The notes beneath the pieces are model-generated. The model saw only the letters and a list, made by a program, of their open reading frames with translations, was not told the DNA's origin and ran no database searches. Below, piece by piece: positions 8,743-18,833 of a stretch of 64,000 nt of DNA. The stretch spans positions 124,001 to 188,000 of the forward strand of contig NZ_CP101943.1 of NCBI RefSeq assembly GCF_024508235.1, given 5' to 3'. Positions within the stretch are counted from its first letter, which is position 1. The number at the start of each line of letters is the position of its first letter. This stretch comes from Halococcus qingdaonensis. Its GTDB lineage: Archaea > Halobacteriota > Halobacteria > Halobacteriales > Halococcaceae. The position numbers and the translations under genes are program-made.

Positions 8743-10119
8743 ATGGACCGATGGCTCAATATTCTCGGTCAAGAACTCCGGTATCTGCTCCCACCACGGT
8801 CGGTGCGCGAGCACGCTCGCGCTACCGACCTCGTTGAACGCAACCGATTCATCGACGCCTTCCCGTTCTTCTGGTCGTTCGTCATCGGCACTACCCAATC
8901 CGACGGATCTCTTGCTGCCGTTCAAGACCTCTACAAGGCTTTCACGGGAGACTCCGTAGCATACTCAACCGTCCAGCAGTGGGTCACAGCTGATCTCACC
9001 GAGCTACTTACCGACATCTGCGGCTACATCGGCGTTGAGCTTGGGCAGACGGAATCAGCGCTCGAAAGCCGCTTCGAGCGCTTCCGAGATGTCTTCATCT
9101 CGGATGGGACCATCTGTACGCTCTCGGCGGAGGCTTTCGAGGAGTTTCCCGGATTAGGCGACGATCACGCTGGAGCGAAGCTCCACGTGATCGAATCACT
9201 CGCTTCGCGGGCACCGATTTTCTCATCGATCACCGACGCTCGTACCCAAGAAACCACGCAGCTCCAGGTTGATGACTGGGTCGATGATTCCCTGCTTCTG
9301 TTCGACCTCGGCTACCTTGACTACGCGAGGTTAGCACGGATCGACCGCAATGGCGGCTGGTTCGTGAGCCGACTCAATGTCGACGCCAACCCCGAAATCA
9401 TCGACGAACTTCGGACCTGGTGTGGTGATACGATCAATCTGGAGGGCACGCACCTCCAAGAGCTGCTGCCCGATCTCTATCGGCAGATCATCGATCCGAC
9501 GGGGACAGTCGGTGCGGATCGGAACGATCCGCACCTTCCCTACGATGTACGAGTCGTCGGCGTCCGCCACGAAGACGACGAGGATGATCACCACACGGAG
9601 GAAGTCGAGGTTGATCACGACTATCACCTGTATGCGACGAATCTCCCGGTAGACGCGTACGCGCCGCGAGAACTCGCGGCGCTGTACAGCAATCGCTGGA
9701 GCGTGGAAACGGTCATCGACGAGCTGTAATCAGTGTTCGAGTTGGACGAGATGACGGTGCGACGGGAGGCAGCGGTGGAGTGTTTCATGATGGCAGCGCT
9801 GTTGATGGTGCTGGTGAGTCGGTATCGGCTCCGGCGGGTACGAGCACGGCTCGGGCCCGCCTCACAGCGATCAGTCGAAGAGGAAGAGCGCATCGAACCG
9901 GTGAGGTTTTCGAAGCGAATCCAACTGTTTAGCGGTGATCTGCTGCGGATATTGGCTGAACAGCTCGGGTATGGGTGGGACGGAGCCGGGTCCGCGATCG
10001 TCGAGGGAGCGATCGACCCAAACGTCGATCGCCACGCGCTCACGGAGCGAGTGGCTCACGGAAGCGTCGATCCGAGCCTGCGAAACGCGGGTGAACTGGC
10101 GACGATCCGGCCCGGCTGA
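8743..10119 (+). pseudogene. IS4-family (ISH8-like) transposase with internal stop
   Basis: The frame has the ISH8-type layout: an N-terminal region, VFISDGTICTL (first Asp), LLLFDLGYLDYARLARIDRNGGWFVSR (second Asp) and YSNRWSVETVIDEL (Glu). An in-frame TAA at 9727-9729 then replaces the Lys expected from the intact relative at 11284-12591 (RWAVELLFRELKTLYELDE). The frame stays open for another 129 codons to 10119. A single base change (AAA to TAA) explains the break. Element ends are not clear; GCCACTC near 8672 and GAGTGGC near 10152 could be parts of degenerate terminal repeats. Confidence 0.85.
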
Positions 10120-10415
10120 CGGTCGTCAGCCGAGCCGGGAAGCTTCGTGTTGAGTGGCAACATTGCCGATTCGGCGCGTTTCTGAAAGGAAACCGACTTA
10201 AAATCAGTTAACTCCAGCAATATCGATCTTGATTAGCCCCTTCGTTCCCTATTTTTGAGAATATCTACAGCTATCAGCAGGCCAGATTCCGCGTAGAACG
10301 CTCATTCGGACCTAAGGCGATAACCAGTGCTTGCAGACTGGTTTTGCGATGAGGTGCCGTCTGAATGCCTCGGACAATCTGTTTTTCAGGGTGTTAATGA
10401 AGATCCAACCTCCAG

Positions 10416-11160
10416 GCACTGCTAACTTAGACCGGCAGCTTCGATCGGCGGTTGATTGTCAAGAGCTTGGTGACTCCGGAGGTGATTGTAGTAATAGGCG
10501 TAGGCAGTCAGCCAGCGCTGGCGCTTGGCTGACTGCCGTTCCATGTCTCGTGGAACCGTGCGATCCGCATCGTGAACGTCTGAAACAGCTTTTCGACGAT
10601 GTTGCGGTCAGTGTAATCGAGGTGACCGCCCAGATCGGTCTTTGCAAGGGCGGTGAGGTAGCCTATACCGTCGACGAGAAACACCGCGTCGAGACGCGGT
10701 GTTTCTCTTTCAATTCGCGGAGAAACGACGTTGCTGGGTTGGTTCCACGGTGTTGAGAAAGTCGTGCGTGAAGCACGACTTTCGAATCGATATCGATCGC
10801 CGCATACAGCCAGAATTCACGTTCTTCGGCCAGCTGAACCTGTTTTTCGTCGACAGCAACGCGGTCAGGTTCGGCGGTGAACGTTTGCTCGTGAGACTCG
10901 GCGAATGACTGGCACCAGTTGCGGATAGCGGGGCGGCTGCGGTCGACGCCGAACCAGCCGAGCATGTCGCGGATTTCGGCAAGTGAGGCGACTGAGGCAT
11001 GCAACGCGCACGCCAGCCGGATCAGGCCGGCTGGCGTGCGCTCCCCGTCCAAAAGCAGTACAGTGCTGGCGTCCTCATCTGCCAACCGGAGTTCCTCTAT
11101 CATAGGCCTATCATGTATGGAGGAACTTCACCCACTTCAGCCGACTAAGTTAACAGTGCC
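10416..11160 (-). mobile_element. IS6-family element
   Basis: The terminal repeats are GGCACTGCTAACTTAG on the left and its inverse (with C to T at one position) on the right. GGCACTG is the signature start of IS6-family elements. The element is 745 bp. Immediately outside are AACCTCCA (10408-10415) and AACCTCTA (11161-11168), an 8-base target duplication with one mismatch. The transposase inside is broken, so the element would need a partner in trans. Confidence 0.88.
10422..11103 (-). pseudogene. IS6-family transposase, two frameshifts
   Basis: The first part is open from MIEELRLADED and includes RPAIRNWCQSFAE and the first catalytic Asp in RVAVDEKQVQ. The frame is lost at about 10690, where KEKHRVS should continue into AVFLVDGIGYLTAL. 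It is lost again at about 10525, where GSQPSA should continue into QRWLTAYAYYYNHLRSHQAL. Each break is consistent with a one-base deletion. The rest carries the second Asp and the final Glu region, and ends at TAG 10422-10424 inside the terminal repeat. It is inactive. Confidence 0.85.
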
Positions 11161-11199
11161 AACCTCTAGGAATTTTGGACAATGAATATTAATCGTCCT

Positions 11200-12600
11200 C
11201 ATCCGTCTTTAGCTAAGCGCTAAACCGCGTGACTACGGCTGGAATCGAAGTCGGTTCATGAACGGAATGAGGAGGAGTTCGGTGTGACCGACGAACCCTC
11301 CTCGGGCCGAATTGAACAGCGGCTCACTACGCTCTTTCCATCGACGGCTCTCGAAGACCACGCCGAGGCAGTCGGCGTGGTCGAACGCGACAGCAAGTTC
11401 CAGGTTCCAGCGATGGTCTGGGCGCTCGTGTTCGGCTTCGCCGCTGGCGAGAGCCGAACACTCGCCGCCTTCCGTCGCGCGTACAACGCTACTGCGGACA
11501 AGACGCTCTCACCCGGTGGTTTCTATCAGCGGTTGACACCGCTGTTCGCCGCGTACCTTCGCAACCTCGTCGAGTTCGCGCTCGACGAGGTTGCTGTCCC
11601 CCACACTGTCAGTGACGAGTTCGACCAATTCAGGGACATAATGATTGCCGATGCAACCGTTCTGCGATTGCATCGGTTTCTACGCGAACAGTACCGAGGT
11701 CGCCGAGAGGAGCAGGCTGGAGCGAAGCTCCACCTGCTCCACAACGTCACCGATCGAACCATCGAGAAGCTCTCCATCACCGGCGAACGTCCCCACGACA
11801 GCACCGAGTTCAAGACCGGATCGTGGCTGAAAGGACGGTTGCTGATCCTCGATTTGGCGTACTTCAAGTTCCGTCGCTTCGCTCGGATCGACGAGAACGG
11901 CGGTTACTTCGTGAGCCGCCTCAAGCGGAATACGAAACCGGAGATCGTCGCAGAACTGCGCGAATGGCGCGGTCGCGCCATTCAGCTGGAAGGCGAGCAG
12001 GTCTTCGAGATCGCGGAGGATCTCCACCGCAAATACGTCGACGTCGAGGTTGAGGTGGAGTTCAGACGCGGGCTGTACGCGGGCACGCGCTCGTGGGATA
12101 CGAAGCGGTTCCGCGTCGTCGGCGTCCGTAACGAGGACGCCGACGACTACCACTTCTCCATCACGAATCTCCCGCGAAAGTGGTTGTTGCCGGCGGATAT
12201 AGCTACGATGTACCGTTGCAGGTGGGCGGTGGAATTGCTGTTTCGTGAGCTGAAGACGTTGTACGAACTCGACGAGTTCGACACGGCCAACCCTGCGGTA
12301 GTGGAGATTCTGCTGTATGCGGCGGTGCTGACGCTGTTGGTGAGCCGCGAGTTGCTGGAGTTGGTGATTGAGCACGCGGACGATGAGGCGGTGTTCCCCC
12401 CGGAACGCTGGGCGGCGACCTTCCGGTCGCACGCCCAGCGGATCCTCAAGCGACTCAGCAACTATCTCGGCTACTCGCCACCGCCGCTGTTAGAGCGGAT
12501 GGCAGCCGACGCACGGAAGATCCATCAACAACGCCCAATCCTACAGGAACGGTTCGCTACCGCCGCTCAATCCACCGCTGGAGTTAGCTAAAGACGAATG
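11200..12600 (+). mobile_element. Complete ISH8-like IS4-family element
   Basis: This 1401-bp element has 17-base inverted ends (CATCCGTCTTTAGCTAA on the left, one mismatch on the right). A perfect 10-base target duplication TAATCGTCCT lies at 11190-11199 and 12601-12610. Long duplications of this kind are characteristic of the ISH8 group. It interrupts an AT-rich reading frame whose tail is at 12602-12805. Confidence 0.93.
11284..12591 (+). CDS. ISH8-like IS4-family transposase
   Basis: This 435-residue transposase is intact, starting at GTG 11284. Its DDE residues lie in MIADATVLRLHRF, LLILDLAYFKFRRFARI and YRCRWAVELLFRELKTL. The last contains the Y-x2-R-x3-E-x6-K signature of the IS4 family. 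The stop overlaps the right terminal repeat. The sequence is complete and shows no damage, so it could supply activity to the related broken copy at 8743-10119, although the two differ substantially. Confidence 0.92.
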   Translation: MTDEPSSGRIEQRLTTLFPSTALEDHAEAVGVVERDSKFQVPAMVWALVFGFAAGESRTLAAFRRAYNATADKTLSPGGFYQRLTPLFAAYLRNLVEFALDEVAVPHTVSDEFDQFRDIMIADATVLRLHRFLREQYRGRREEQAGAKLHLLHNVTDRTIEKLSITGERPHDSTEFKTGSWLKGRLLILDLAYFKFRRFARIDENGGYFVSRLKRNTKPEIVAELREWRGRAIQLEGEQVFEIAEDLHRKYVDVEVEVEFRRGLYAGTRSWDTKRFRVVGVRNEDADDYHFSITNLPRKWLLPADIATMYRCRWAVELLFRELKTLYELDEFDTANPAVVEILLYAAVLTLLVSRELLELVIEHADDEAVFPPERWAATFRSHAQRILKRLSNYLGYSPPPLLERMAADARKIHQQRPILQERFATAAQSTAGVS

Positions 12601-12601
12601 T

Positions 12602-12805
12602 AATCGTCCTATATTTTCTGCGAGCCTGAGAAATGAGAGCTGGCAAGATATCCACCGGTATGATACTCAGGCCGATAAAATACTCACGTCGGAACTCTAC
12701 AACACTAAGGAGGACCCGAAGATGGATAACGAACTGTCTGAGTCCCAAAGCGGAAAATACGACGATCTGCGTGCTGTGGCGGAGTCAAAGATCGAGTGGC
12801 TCTAA
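12602..12805 (+). pseudogene. C-terminal fragment of a sulfatase-like protein
   Basis: An open frame runs straight out of the ISH8 target duplication. It reads through NRPIFSASLRNESWQDIHRYD, then SELYNTKEDPKMDNELSES, and ends AVAESKIEWL. The SELYNTKEDP segment resembles the leu-tyr-asp-leu-x-x-asp-pro motif near the end of sulfatases and related phosphohydrolases. The 5' part should lie upstream of the ISH8 and IS6 insertions. With one copy of each duplication removed the frame continues leftward for only a few codons, so the gene was already damaged. Family assignment is tentative. Confidence 0.5.
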
Positions 12806-13056
12806 AATGAAGAAGAGCAACAGGTTCCACAACAGAATATGGAATCAAGGTTGGCTGATCTAGGGTATCTATAGAAAATCGCAGAAGTGTTCATAGATTC
12901 TCATCCGTACCGAAACGCTGTCGACCGCTTGGCAATGATCTACCACCCTATTGCTGGAATATCCTGAGAAAAGAGCTCCGAGAATCGTGCAGATCCCTAT
13001 AGATCGAGAGTGAAATGGGCGAAATGCGATGGTTTGTTGGATCGAACGGTGCTGGA

Positions 13057-14898
13057 TCACGAACCTGAACCAGATGTGTTCGTGCTTGGCGCAGCAACTA
13101 CCCAAACTGATAAGCCACCATTAAAGTATATTCTGTTGGCAGTATTGTCATTTTTCAACCTCTGAAGTTCATCTGCAGTATAGTAGTTCAGGTCTTTGTA
13201 GCGCCACTTTGGTTCAGCATGATACCAGCGACGGTCAGCGGTCCGTGTCACAAGATAGATTGAGTTGTTAGCCCCTATTGCTTTCGAGATAGATGTGTAT
13301 TCGTTGTAACCCAGCATTCTCGGTAGACTAAGCGTACTCCTGATATAATTGCCCTGTTTGAGCGCATTAACTGTTCGAGCGTGACCATAAAAGTAGTTAG
13401 CAAGTTTGTCTCGATCCCCACGAAGGGCTGTTTGTTTATTCATATTCTTCGTGTCGAGATGCCAGTTGTAACCCGTTGCAGTCTTCTCCGAGATATGATC
13501 GTTAGGTTGATACGTAGTACCCAAGTCAAGACCAATCACAGGAGTCGACATAATCAACAACATAGCAACGGCAACCCGTGTTGACGTTAGAGTGCGAATT
13601 CTTTGGCTGACTTTCAGTATTGCAATCGCAACAGCAAGTACACTAAACATGATGAGATATTGAGATACACGAATGATATTAGCTGCAAAAATTCTAACAA
13701 AAAGCAATAAGATGCTAATCAATCCGCCAATAATATATTGGGATGAGACGTATTTTTCATAAAAATTTGTATTGCCTCGGAAAGCCTTATGCAATAAATA
13801 TAGCACTGCTACACCAGCCACGCCGAAATACAAAAGTAACACTCCCCACTTTTGGAGGATGAAACGTGTAATCAAATGAATGAGTGAGTAGTCTGTAATC
13901 AATGCTTGTTGTGCTATCGTAGCCCCACCGCCAGTTTCTGTTATGAGGAGATTACCAATTGCACCGCGGATATAACTGTTCACAGTTTTAAATATAATAG
14001 GAATTCCAACCAACAAAATAAACGAAATTATGGTAGCCAAAGTCGGGTTCCGATCGAACCCAGAGATATTGGACTGCCGCTTCAGAACTGCGTACCCTAA
14101 GATGGTAATGCCTGCAATAACTGACGTGTATGGATGGAAGACAGCCAGCCCAGTAGACACCAACAGTAAACAAAAGAGCCAACGCCCACTATTCGTTGTG
14201 CTGTACCGTTCCAACGCTGCAAGCGCTATAAACAGAAATGAATATGCAAAGAGCCATGGCATAATCGAAACTCGATACGCACCGAAAATAGGAGCAAGTG
14301 ATGCGAGACCGGTTGCTGCGGTCAATTGACTGTCTCCTGTTACTATCTGTACAAAGATGATTGTCGATAGGATAAATAACATAAAAAACGCCCATGCAAC
14401 GGTCCACATGAGGATTCGTGATGGGAGCCCTGTAAGTAGTGATCCCTCCGCAAACAGAAGGTAAGTCGCTGGATACTGGAAATTATGTATTTCACCCGAA
14501 GATAAAATATCACTTATGTAGCCTAGATGAACAAGGGTGTCAAGTCCAAATCCCGTTGTGAGAACGTATCCTCGGGCCAAAGAGAAATGAAAAAACCCAG
14601 CATAGGCGACTGCGGCTACCGCTAATCCTCCCCAGAGTCCTCTTTGGTAGTCAGTAATAATAATCGAAGCGCTCAACGCAGTTACTGCGATACAGATGAG
14701 TATTCCGAATAGAACCAGGGTTGGAAGCGGCATTCCAGCATATACCGAGATATCGAAGGTATGGGCTAGAGGGGTCAGTGCTACAGACATCAAAAAAAGG
14801 CTACAGCAGATGATAACGATTTTCCAGCGACGCGTAGCAGTACGTTTCATGTATTGATCCATACCATCGTCGTATCGTTCAAAGATATCCCAAGTCAT
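13057..14898 (-). CDS. Polytopic membrane protein, GT-C glycosyltransferase-like
   Basis: This 613-residue protein has about 12-13 predicted membrane helices between residues 28 and 455 and a soluble C-terminal domain of about 150 residues facing outside. The first extracytoplasmic loop contains GFGLDTLVHLGYISDIL and the HNFQYPATYLLFAEGSLL segment. An acidic residue in this loop and the overall plan are as in GT-C enzymes that use lipid-phosphate sugars. No exact family is recognised. It is AT-rich and lies between IS-rich DNA and the epimerase operon, so a role in building or exporting surface glycan is inferred. It could instead be a polymerase (Wzy-like). Confidence 0.7.
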   Translation of the reverse strand: MTWDIFERYDDGMDQYMKRTATRRWKIVIICCSLFLMSVALTPLAHTFDISVYAGMPLPTLVLFGILICIAVTALSASIIITDYQRGLWGGLAVAAVAYAGFFHFSLARGYVLTTGFGLDTLVHLGYISDILSSGEIHNFQYPATYLLFAEGSLLTGLPSRILMWTVAWAFFMLFILSTIIFVQIVTGDSQLTAATGLASLAPIFGAYRVSIMPWLFAYSFLFIALAALERYSTTNSGRWLFCLLLVSTGLAVFHPYTSVIAGITILGYAVLKRQSNISGFDRNPTLATIISFILLVGIPIIFKTVNSYIRGAIGNLLITETGGGATIAQQALITDYSLIHLITRFILQKWGVLLLYFGVAGVAVLYLLHKAFRGNTNFYEKYVSSQYIIGGLISILLLFVRIFAANIIRVSQYLIMFSVLAVAIAILKVSQRIRTLTSTRVAVAMLLIMSTPVIGLDLGTTYQPNDHISEKTATGYNWHLDTKNMNKQTALRGDRDKLANYFYGHARTVNALKQGNYIRSTLSLPRMLGYNEYTSISKAIGANNSIYLVTRTADRRWYHAEPKWRYKDLNYYTADELQRLKNDNTANRIYFNGGLSVWVVAAPSTNTSGSGS

Positions 14899-15318
14899 TT
14901 AAATTCTCTGTACTTGCTCTGTTGATCGGCGATTCCGTCTGGCAGTTCTATCGCTGAATTCAGGGGGAATTGGACACGCCCTCTTGCGGTATGGAGCGGT
15001 TACGACAACGTGCGAAAAAAGTATTTCTCTGTTAGATGTCTGAGAGGTATCGCCGACGATACCCCGATCCGTTTGATGATTTCTATCGAATTTGATAATT
15101 TCCACAACCGCAGAGTCAGGCTTCTGCATCATGCGTCACGTCGAATTGACGGATAGAGACGCTAAGAATTGCATTTATCCACCCCTCCCCTTCGCCGTCT
15201 ATCAATCAAATCAACAGGGCATAGCATTTCGAAGTCTCCCGCTTCAAAACCCTCGTTCTAACGGTCCATCCCGGTGCTGTCTAACGGTTCACCAGAGCCC
15301 ACTCATCCGGATAACAAG
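14899..15318 (+). other. Intergenic, no gene seen
   Basis: This divergent intergenic region lies between the membrane protein and the epimerase operon. It has only short unconvincing frames. The right edge holds the promoter of the operon. Confidence 0.6.
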
Positions 15319-15327
15319 CTATTAAAC
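15319..15327 (+). promoter_or_regulatory. TATA-like box of the epimerase operon
   Basis: CTATTAAAC lies about 30 bases before the ATG at 15354, the distance expected for a leaderless haloarchaeal transcript. No Shine-Dalgarno motif precedes the ATG. Confidence 0.55.
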
Positions 15328-15353
15328 TGTACGACCGATCCCTTACATACAAC

Positions 15354-16376
15354 ATGAGCATCGACTGGGAGAGGAAATCAGCTCTCGTGACCGGTGGTGC
15401 AGGATTTATCGGGTCATTTCTGACCGAAGAACTCGTCAATCGCGGTGCCCACGTTCGTGTCGCGGACAATCTTTCGCGTGGTGATATTGATAAGATCGAG
15501 CCTCTTCTTGACGACATTGATTTCCGCTCGCTTGATCTTACCACTCACAAAGGCTGTGTCGAAGCCACCGAGGATATCGACTACGTGTTCCATCTTGCCG
15601 CGAGTGTTGGTGGTATCCACTATATAAAACGAGAGAACGTTAACGGTCTCGCACCGAGCGTACTGATGAACCAGCATATGCTCGAAGCCGCGGACACCAA
15701 CGACGTGGACCGATTTCTCTTCGCGTCGAGCGCCTGCATCTATCGCCAACAACACGACGATCTCAACCGATTCACCGAAGACCAAGCGATCCCTGCTGAC
15801 CCGCATAGTACCTACGGGTGGGCAAAGGTACTCGGCGAGGTAGCTTGCGACGCTTACCAGACTGACACTGATCTCGACACAGCAAGCGCCCGCATCTTCA
15901 ATGCTTTCGGACCGCGCGAGAGCCTCGATCCGGATAGCAGTCATGTCATTCCGTCGCTGTGCCGAAAGGTCATTGAGGAACCCAACGGCGGTTCAATCGA
16001 ACTATTCGGCGACGGAACGCAGGAGCGTGGATTCATCTACGTCACGGACCTCGTCGAAGGGTTGCTCCACGCTATCGAGAAGAAGGCTGATGGCGAACCG
16101 ATCAATATCGGGAACGGCAGCGAAGTCGTTTCGATGAACGAACTCGCGGAGATGATTATCGCCATTAGTGAAAAAGATCTCACCATTGAACATGATCTCT
16201 CGAAACCCACGGGGACAGACAAGTACGCGGCAGACACGGCGAAAATGAAGGCAGAACTCGATTGGGAGCCATCTACGCCGCTTAAGGAAGGACTTGAGAC
16301 TGTCTACAAGTGGGCAGCAGAGGAACTCGAAAGTTCCAAACAACCAGCTTTCGCAGATGGTGATGCTAACAAATGA
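15354..16376 (+). CDS. NAD-dependent sugar-nucleotide epimerase/dehydratase
   Basis: This is an extended short-chain dehydrogenase of 340 residues that interconverts NDP-sugars in the cytoplasm. It shows the nucleotide-binding GGAGFIGS (14-21), the SSAC serine (125-128) and the catalytic YGWAK (154-158). The region RIFNAFGPRE and the later FGDGTQERGFIYVTDLV are shared with GalE and GDP-mannose-epimerase-like members. The sugar specificity cannot be read from the sequence. It is the first gene of an operon: its stop overlaps the start of the next epimerase by four bases (ATGA). The two enzymes probably make the donor used by the downstream glycosyltransferase. Confidence 0.88.
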   Translation: MSIDWERKSALVTGGAGFIGSFLTEELVNRGAHVRVADNLSRGDIDKIEPLLDDIDFRSLDLTTHKGCVEATEDIDYVFHLAASVGGIHYIKRENVNGLAPSVLMNQHMLEAADTNDVDRFLFASSACIYRQQHDDLNRFTEDQAIPADPHSTYGWAKVLGEVACDAYQTDTDLDTASARIFNAFGPRESLDPDSSHVIPSLCRKVIEEPNGGSIELFGDGTQERGFIYVTDLVEGLLHAIEKKADGEPINIGNGSEVVSMNELAEMIIAISEKDLTIEHDLSKPTGTDKYAADTAKMKAELDWEPSTPLKEGLETVYKWAAEELESSKQPAFADGDANK

Positions 16377-17392
16377 GTGCTTGGGCTGGCGAGCAAGTTC
16401 TGGTAACTGGTGGAGCATCGTTCATCGGAAGTCACCTCGTGGAGGATCTCGTCGCAGCAGGTGCCGACGTGCGTATCGCGGACGATCTTTCGAGTGGGAA
16501 GCCGAAAAACCTAGAAGCAGTCGCTGACGATATCGAACTTCTTGAAGGCAATCTTAAACACTGGGAGTTCGCCAACGAGGCAACAGCAGGCGTAGATACT
16601 GTTTTCCACCTCGCGGCGGACCACGGCGGACGCGGATATATCTCGAACTACCCAGCGAACTGTGCGACAAACCTAGCGTTGGACAACATCGTCTACGAGA
16701 CTGCCGCCGAAAACAACGTCGAGCGGATCTGTTTTGCATCAAGTGCTTGTACATATCCAACCGACATCCAACAGGAACGCCAGCGCCTCCACGAAGACAT
16801 GGTGAGTTTCGACGAACGTGGCGGCGCATACGCCGACGAGATGTATGGATGGGCCAAGCTCATGGGCGAACGGTCGCTGCAAGCCTACCAGGAACAGTAC
16901 GATATCGATACGAGCGCCGTTCGGATCTTCACTGCGTATGGGCCTCGGGAAAACGAAACCCACGCGATCGTCGCGTTCATGGCGAAAGCATACGCCGGCC
17001 AAGATCCCTTCGAGATCTGGGGCGACGGTGACCAAACTCGCAACTTCACCTACGTCAAAGATATCACGCGCGCACTCCGACTCGCTGCTGAGAACATCAC
17101 CGATGGAACTGCGGTCAACGCCGGTATCAGCCGGTACGTGACGATGAACGAAGCCGTCGAGTATGTCTTTGACTACTTCGACTGGGAACCTGACGAGATC
17201 AACTATATGACGGATAAACCAGAGGGGGTCCGTCATCGTGCCGCAGACACCACTCGGGCCAACGAACTCCTCGGCTGGGAACCCGAGTACACCGTCGAGG
17301 AGGGGATCAAGAACACGCTCGATTGGTACGTGGACGCCCGCGACAAAGAGTACGTCCGCGAGAACCTCGAAACACTCCTCCACGAGCGATAG
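16373..17392 (+). CDS. NAD-dependent sugar-nucleotide epimerase/dehydratase
   Basis: This is the second extended SDR enzyme of the operon, 339 residues. It has GGASFIGS (13-20; Ser replaces the middle glycine of the usual GxxGxxG), SSAC (123-126) and YGWAK (158-162). It also has an AADHGGRGYI segment like that of GDP-mannose 3,5-epimerase relatives, and WGDGDQTRNFTYVKDI. It differs clearly from its neighbour and is not a recent duplicate. Translational coupling through the ATGA overlap suggests the two act on successive steps or alternative forms of one NDP-sugar. The substrate is unknown. Confidence 0.88.
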   Translation: MSAWAGEQVLVTGGASFIGSHLVEDLVAAGADVRIADDLSSGKPKNLEAVADDIELLEGNLKHWEFANEATAGVDTVFHLAADHGGRGYISNYPANCATNLALDNIVYETAAENNVERICFASSACTYPTDIQQERQRLHEDMVSFDERGGAYADEMYGWAKLMGERSLQAYQEQYDIDTSAVRIFTAYGPRENETHAIVAFMAKAYAGQDPFEIWGDGDQTRNFTYVKDITRALRLAAENITDGTAVNAGISRYVTMNEAVEYVFDYFDWEPDEINYMTDKPEGVRHRAADTTRANELLGWEPEYTVEEGIKNTLDWYVDARDKEYVRENLETLLHER

Positions 17393-17408
17393 CATAGTTC
17401 TGAATCTC

Positions 17409-18695
17409 ATGTCTGAAAGCGATACAGAGTACGTCCTTGTCTCGGAGTATTTCCATCCCGACACTGCTTCGACCGGACAGCTGATGACGGATCTCGCGGT
17501 TGGCCTCCAAGAGCGCGGGCTTGACATGACTGTCTTCACTGGGCAACCGAACTACCATAGTGGGGCGAACGAAACACAACCATCACATGAGTTCTATAAA
17601 GGAGTCGAGATCAATCGGATTCGCGCACCTCAACTCCGCCAATCGTCGTTCATCCGTCGAGGATTCAACTGGATCGTCTTTACGATCTGGATGTTTTTCG
17701 CCTTGCTGCTGAGCAACGCGCCTGACAATCGCGAACTCGTCTTCGTCTCGAACCCGCCATTCCTACCGCTTGCGATGTGGCCTGTTTGTCGTCTTCGTGG
17801 CTGGGAATACACTTATATCGTATACGATCTCTATCCCGATTTCACGGTCGAAACAGGCTATTTCAAACGCGGAGGAGTCATCGATCGGGTTTGGTCGCGT
17901 CTGAGTGCAGCAGTATTCCACGATGCAAAGCATATCGTCGCCCTCGGTCCAGCGATGCGCGATCGGATCAGTCGCGTCGCGGGTGCGGACTTCGATGTAG
18001 AAAAAATTGCAATCATTCACAACTGGGAAGACGAGGAATTCATCGAGCCAAAAACGAAAGATGAAAACTGGTTTAGCAAAACACACGGTCTTGACGAGCA
18101 ATTCACGCTTCTCTATTCGGGAAACATCGGGGACAATCACGATCTCGAAACTGTCATCAAAGCAGCAACAGAATTCGAAAACGACACAAAGCTTCTCATC
18201 ATCGGCGAGGGCGACAACAAAGACAGTATCGTAGAACTGACCGATCAGCTCGGACTCATCGGCGATACGGTGGAATTCATGCCCTACCAACCGCTGGATG
18301 ATCTCCCATACTCGCTTACGGCTGGCGATGTCTCGCTTGTTTCCGTTGAAGAAAGTTTAGAAGGTGTTTGCGTTTCGAGTAAACTATATACAGCGTTGGC
18401 TGCGGGCCAACCAGTGCTTCTCATTGCCCAACCGAAAAGCGATGAAGCACGGATTCTTGACACATGCAATGCTGGGATTCGTGTTTCTCAGGGCGATTCA
18501 GAGGGAGTAGCAGCCGCGCTCGAAACGTGGAAGTCGGATCCAGAGTTGCTAGCCGAACAGGGTCAGAACGCCCGTTCGAGTTTCGAAAACCGATTCACGA
18601 AAGATCACTCTCTCGACCGGTATTTCGAGCTTCTCTCTCACGAACATACTCTATCGGAGGAATCCCCGACGCTGTCTTCAACCCGCGCCGAATAG
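17409..18695 (+). CDS. GT4-family glycosyltransferase (WbuB-like)
   Basis: This 428-residue GT-B enzyme starts 16 bases after the epimerase stop. ATG 17409 is preferred over far-upstream in-frame starts because MSESDTEYVLVSEYFHPDTASTGQ is the normal N-terminus (YFHPD-x-ASTGQ). The acceptor domain has hydrophobic segments around FIRRGFNWIVFTIWMFFALLL that probably associate with the membrane. The donor domain contains LLYSGNIGDNHDLETVI and SLEGVCVSSKLYTALAAGQPVL (residues about 315-336), where the E-x7-E region lies. It probably transfers the sugar made by the two preceding epimerases to a lipid-linked glycan. Some haloarchaeal paralogues sit in N-glycan clusters. Confidence 0.88.
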   Translation: MSESDTEYVLVSEYFHPDTASTGQLMTDLAVGLQERGLDMTVFTGQPNYHSGANETQPSHEFYKGVEINRIRAPQLRQSSFIRRGFNWIVFTIWMFFALLLSNAPDNRELVFVSNPPFLPLAMWPVCRLRGWEYTYIVYDLYPDFTVETGYFKRGGVIDRVWSRLSAAVFHDAKHIVALGPAMRDRISRVAGADFDVEKIAIIHNWEDEEFIEPKTKDENWFSKTHGLDEQFTLLYSGNIGDNHDLETVIKAATEFENDTKLLIIGEGDNKDSIVELTDQLGLIGDTVEFMPYQPLDDLPYSLTAGDVSLVSVEESLEGVCVSSKLYTALAAGQPVLLIAQPKSDEARILDTCNAGIRVSQGDSEGVAAALETWKSDPELLAEQGQNARSSFENRFTKDHSLDRYFELLSHEHTLSEESPTLSSTRAE

Positions 18696-18833
18696 TCGAT
18701 TCATACCCTGGCTCGAACGTTTCATTCTCTCCCGGAACTGCTCGAAATCCCAGAAGCTCGCTGCATCGGCATCCGATCCAGCCGTCGGTTTCCCCGTTGT
18801 TCTGGCTCGTGGGATCACGTAGAACCTGGTTGA

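Noticed and set aside
8419-8925. Minus-strand frame of 168 codons before the ISH8-like pseudogene
   Set aside because: It overlaps the transposase start in antisense, and its residues resemble no protein I know.
17238-17408. Upstream extension of the GT4 gene at 17409 into the epimerase gene
   Set aside because: The extension overlaps the conserved C-terminus of the epimerase, and the family N-terminus begins at ATG 17409.
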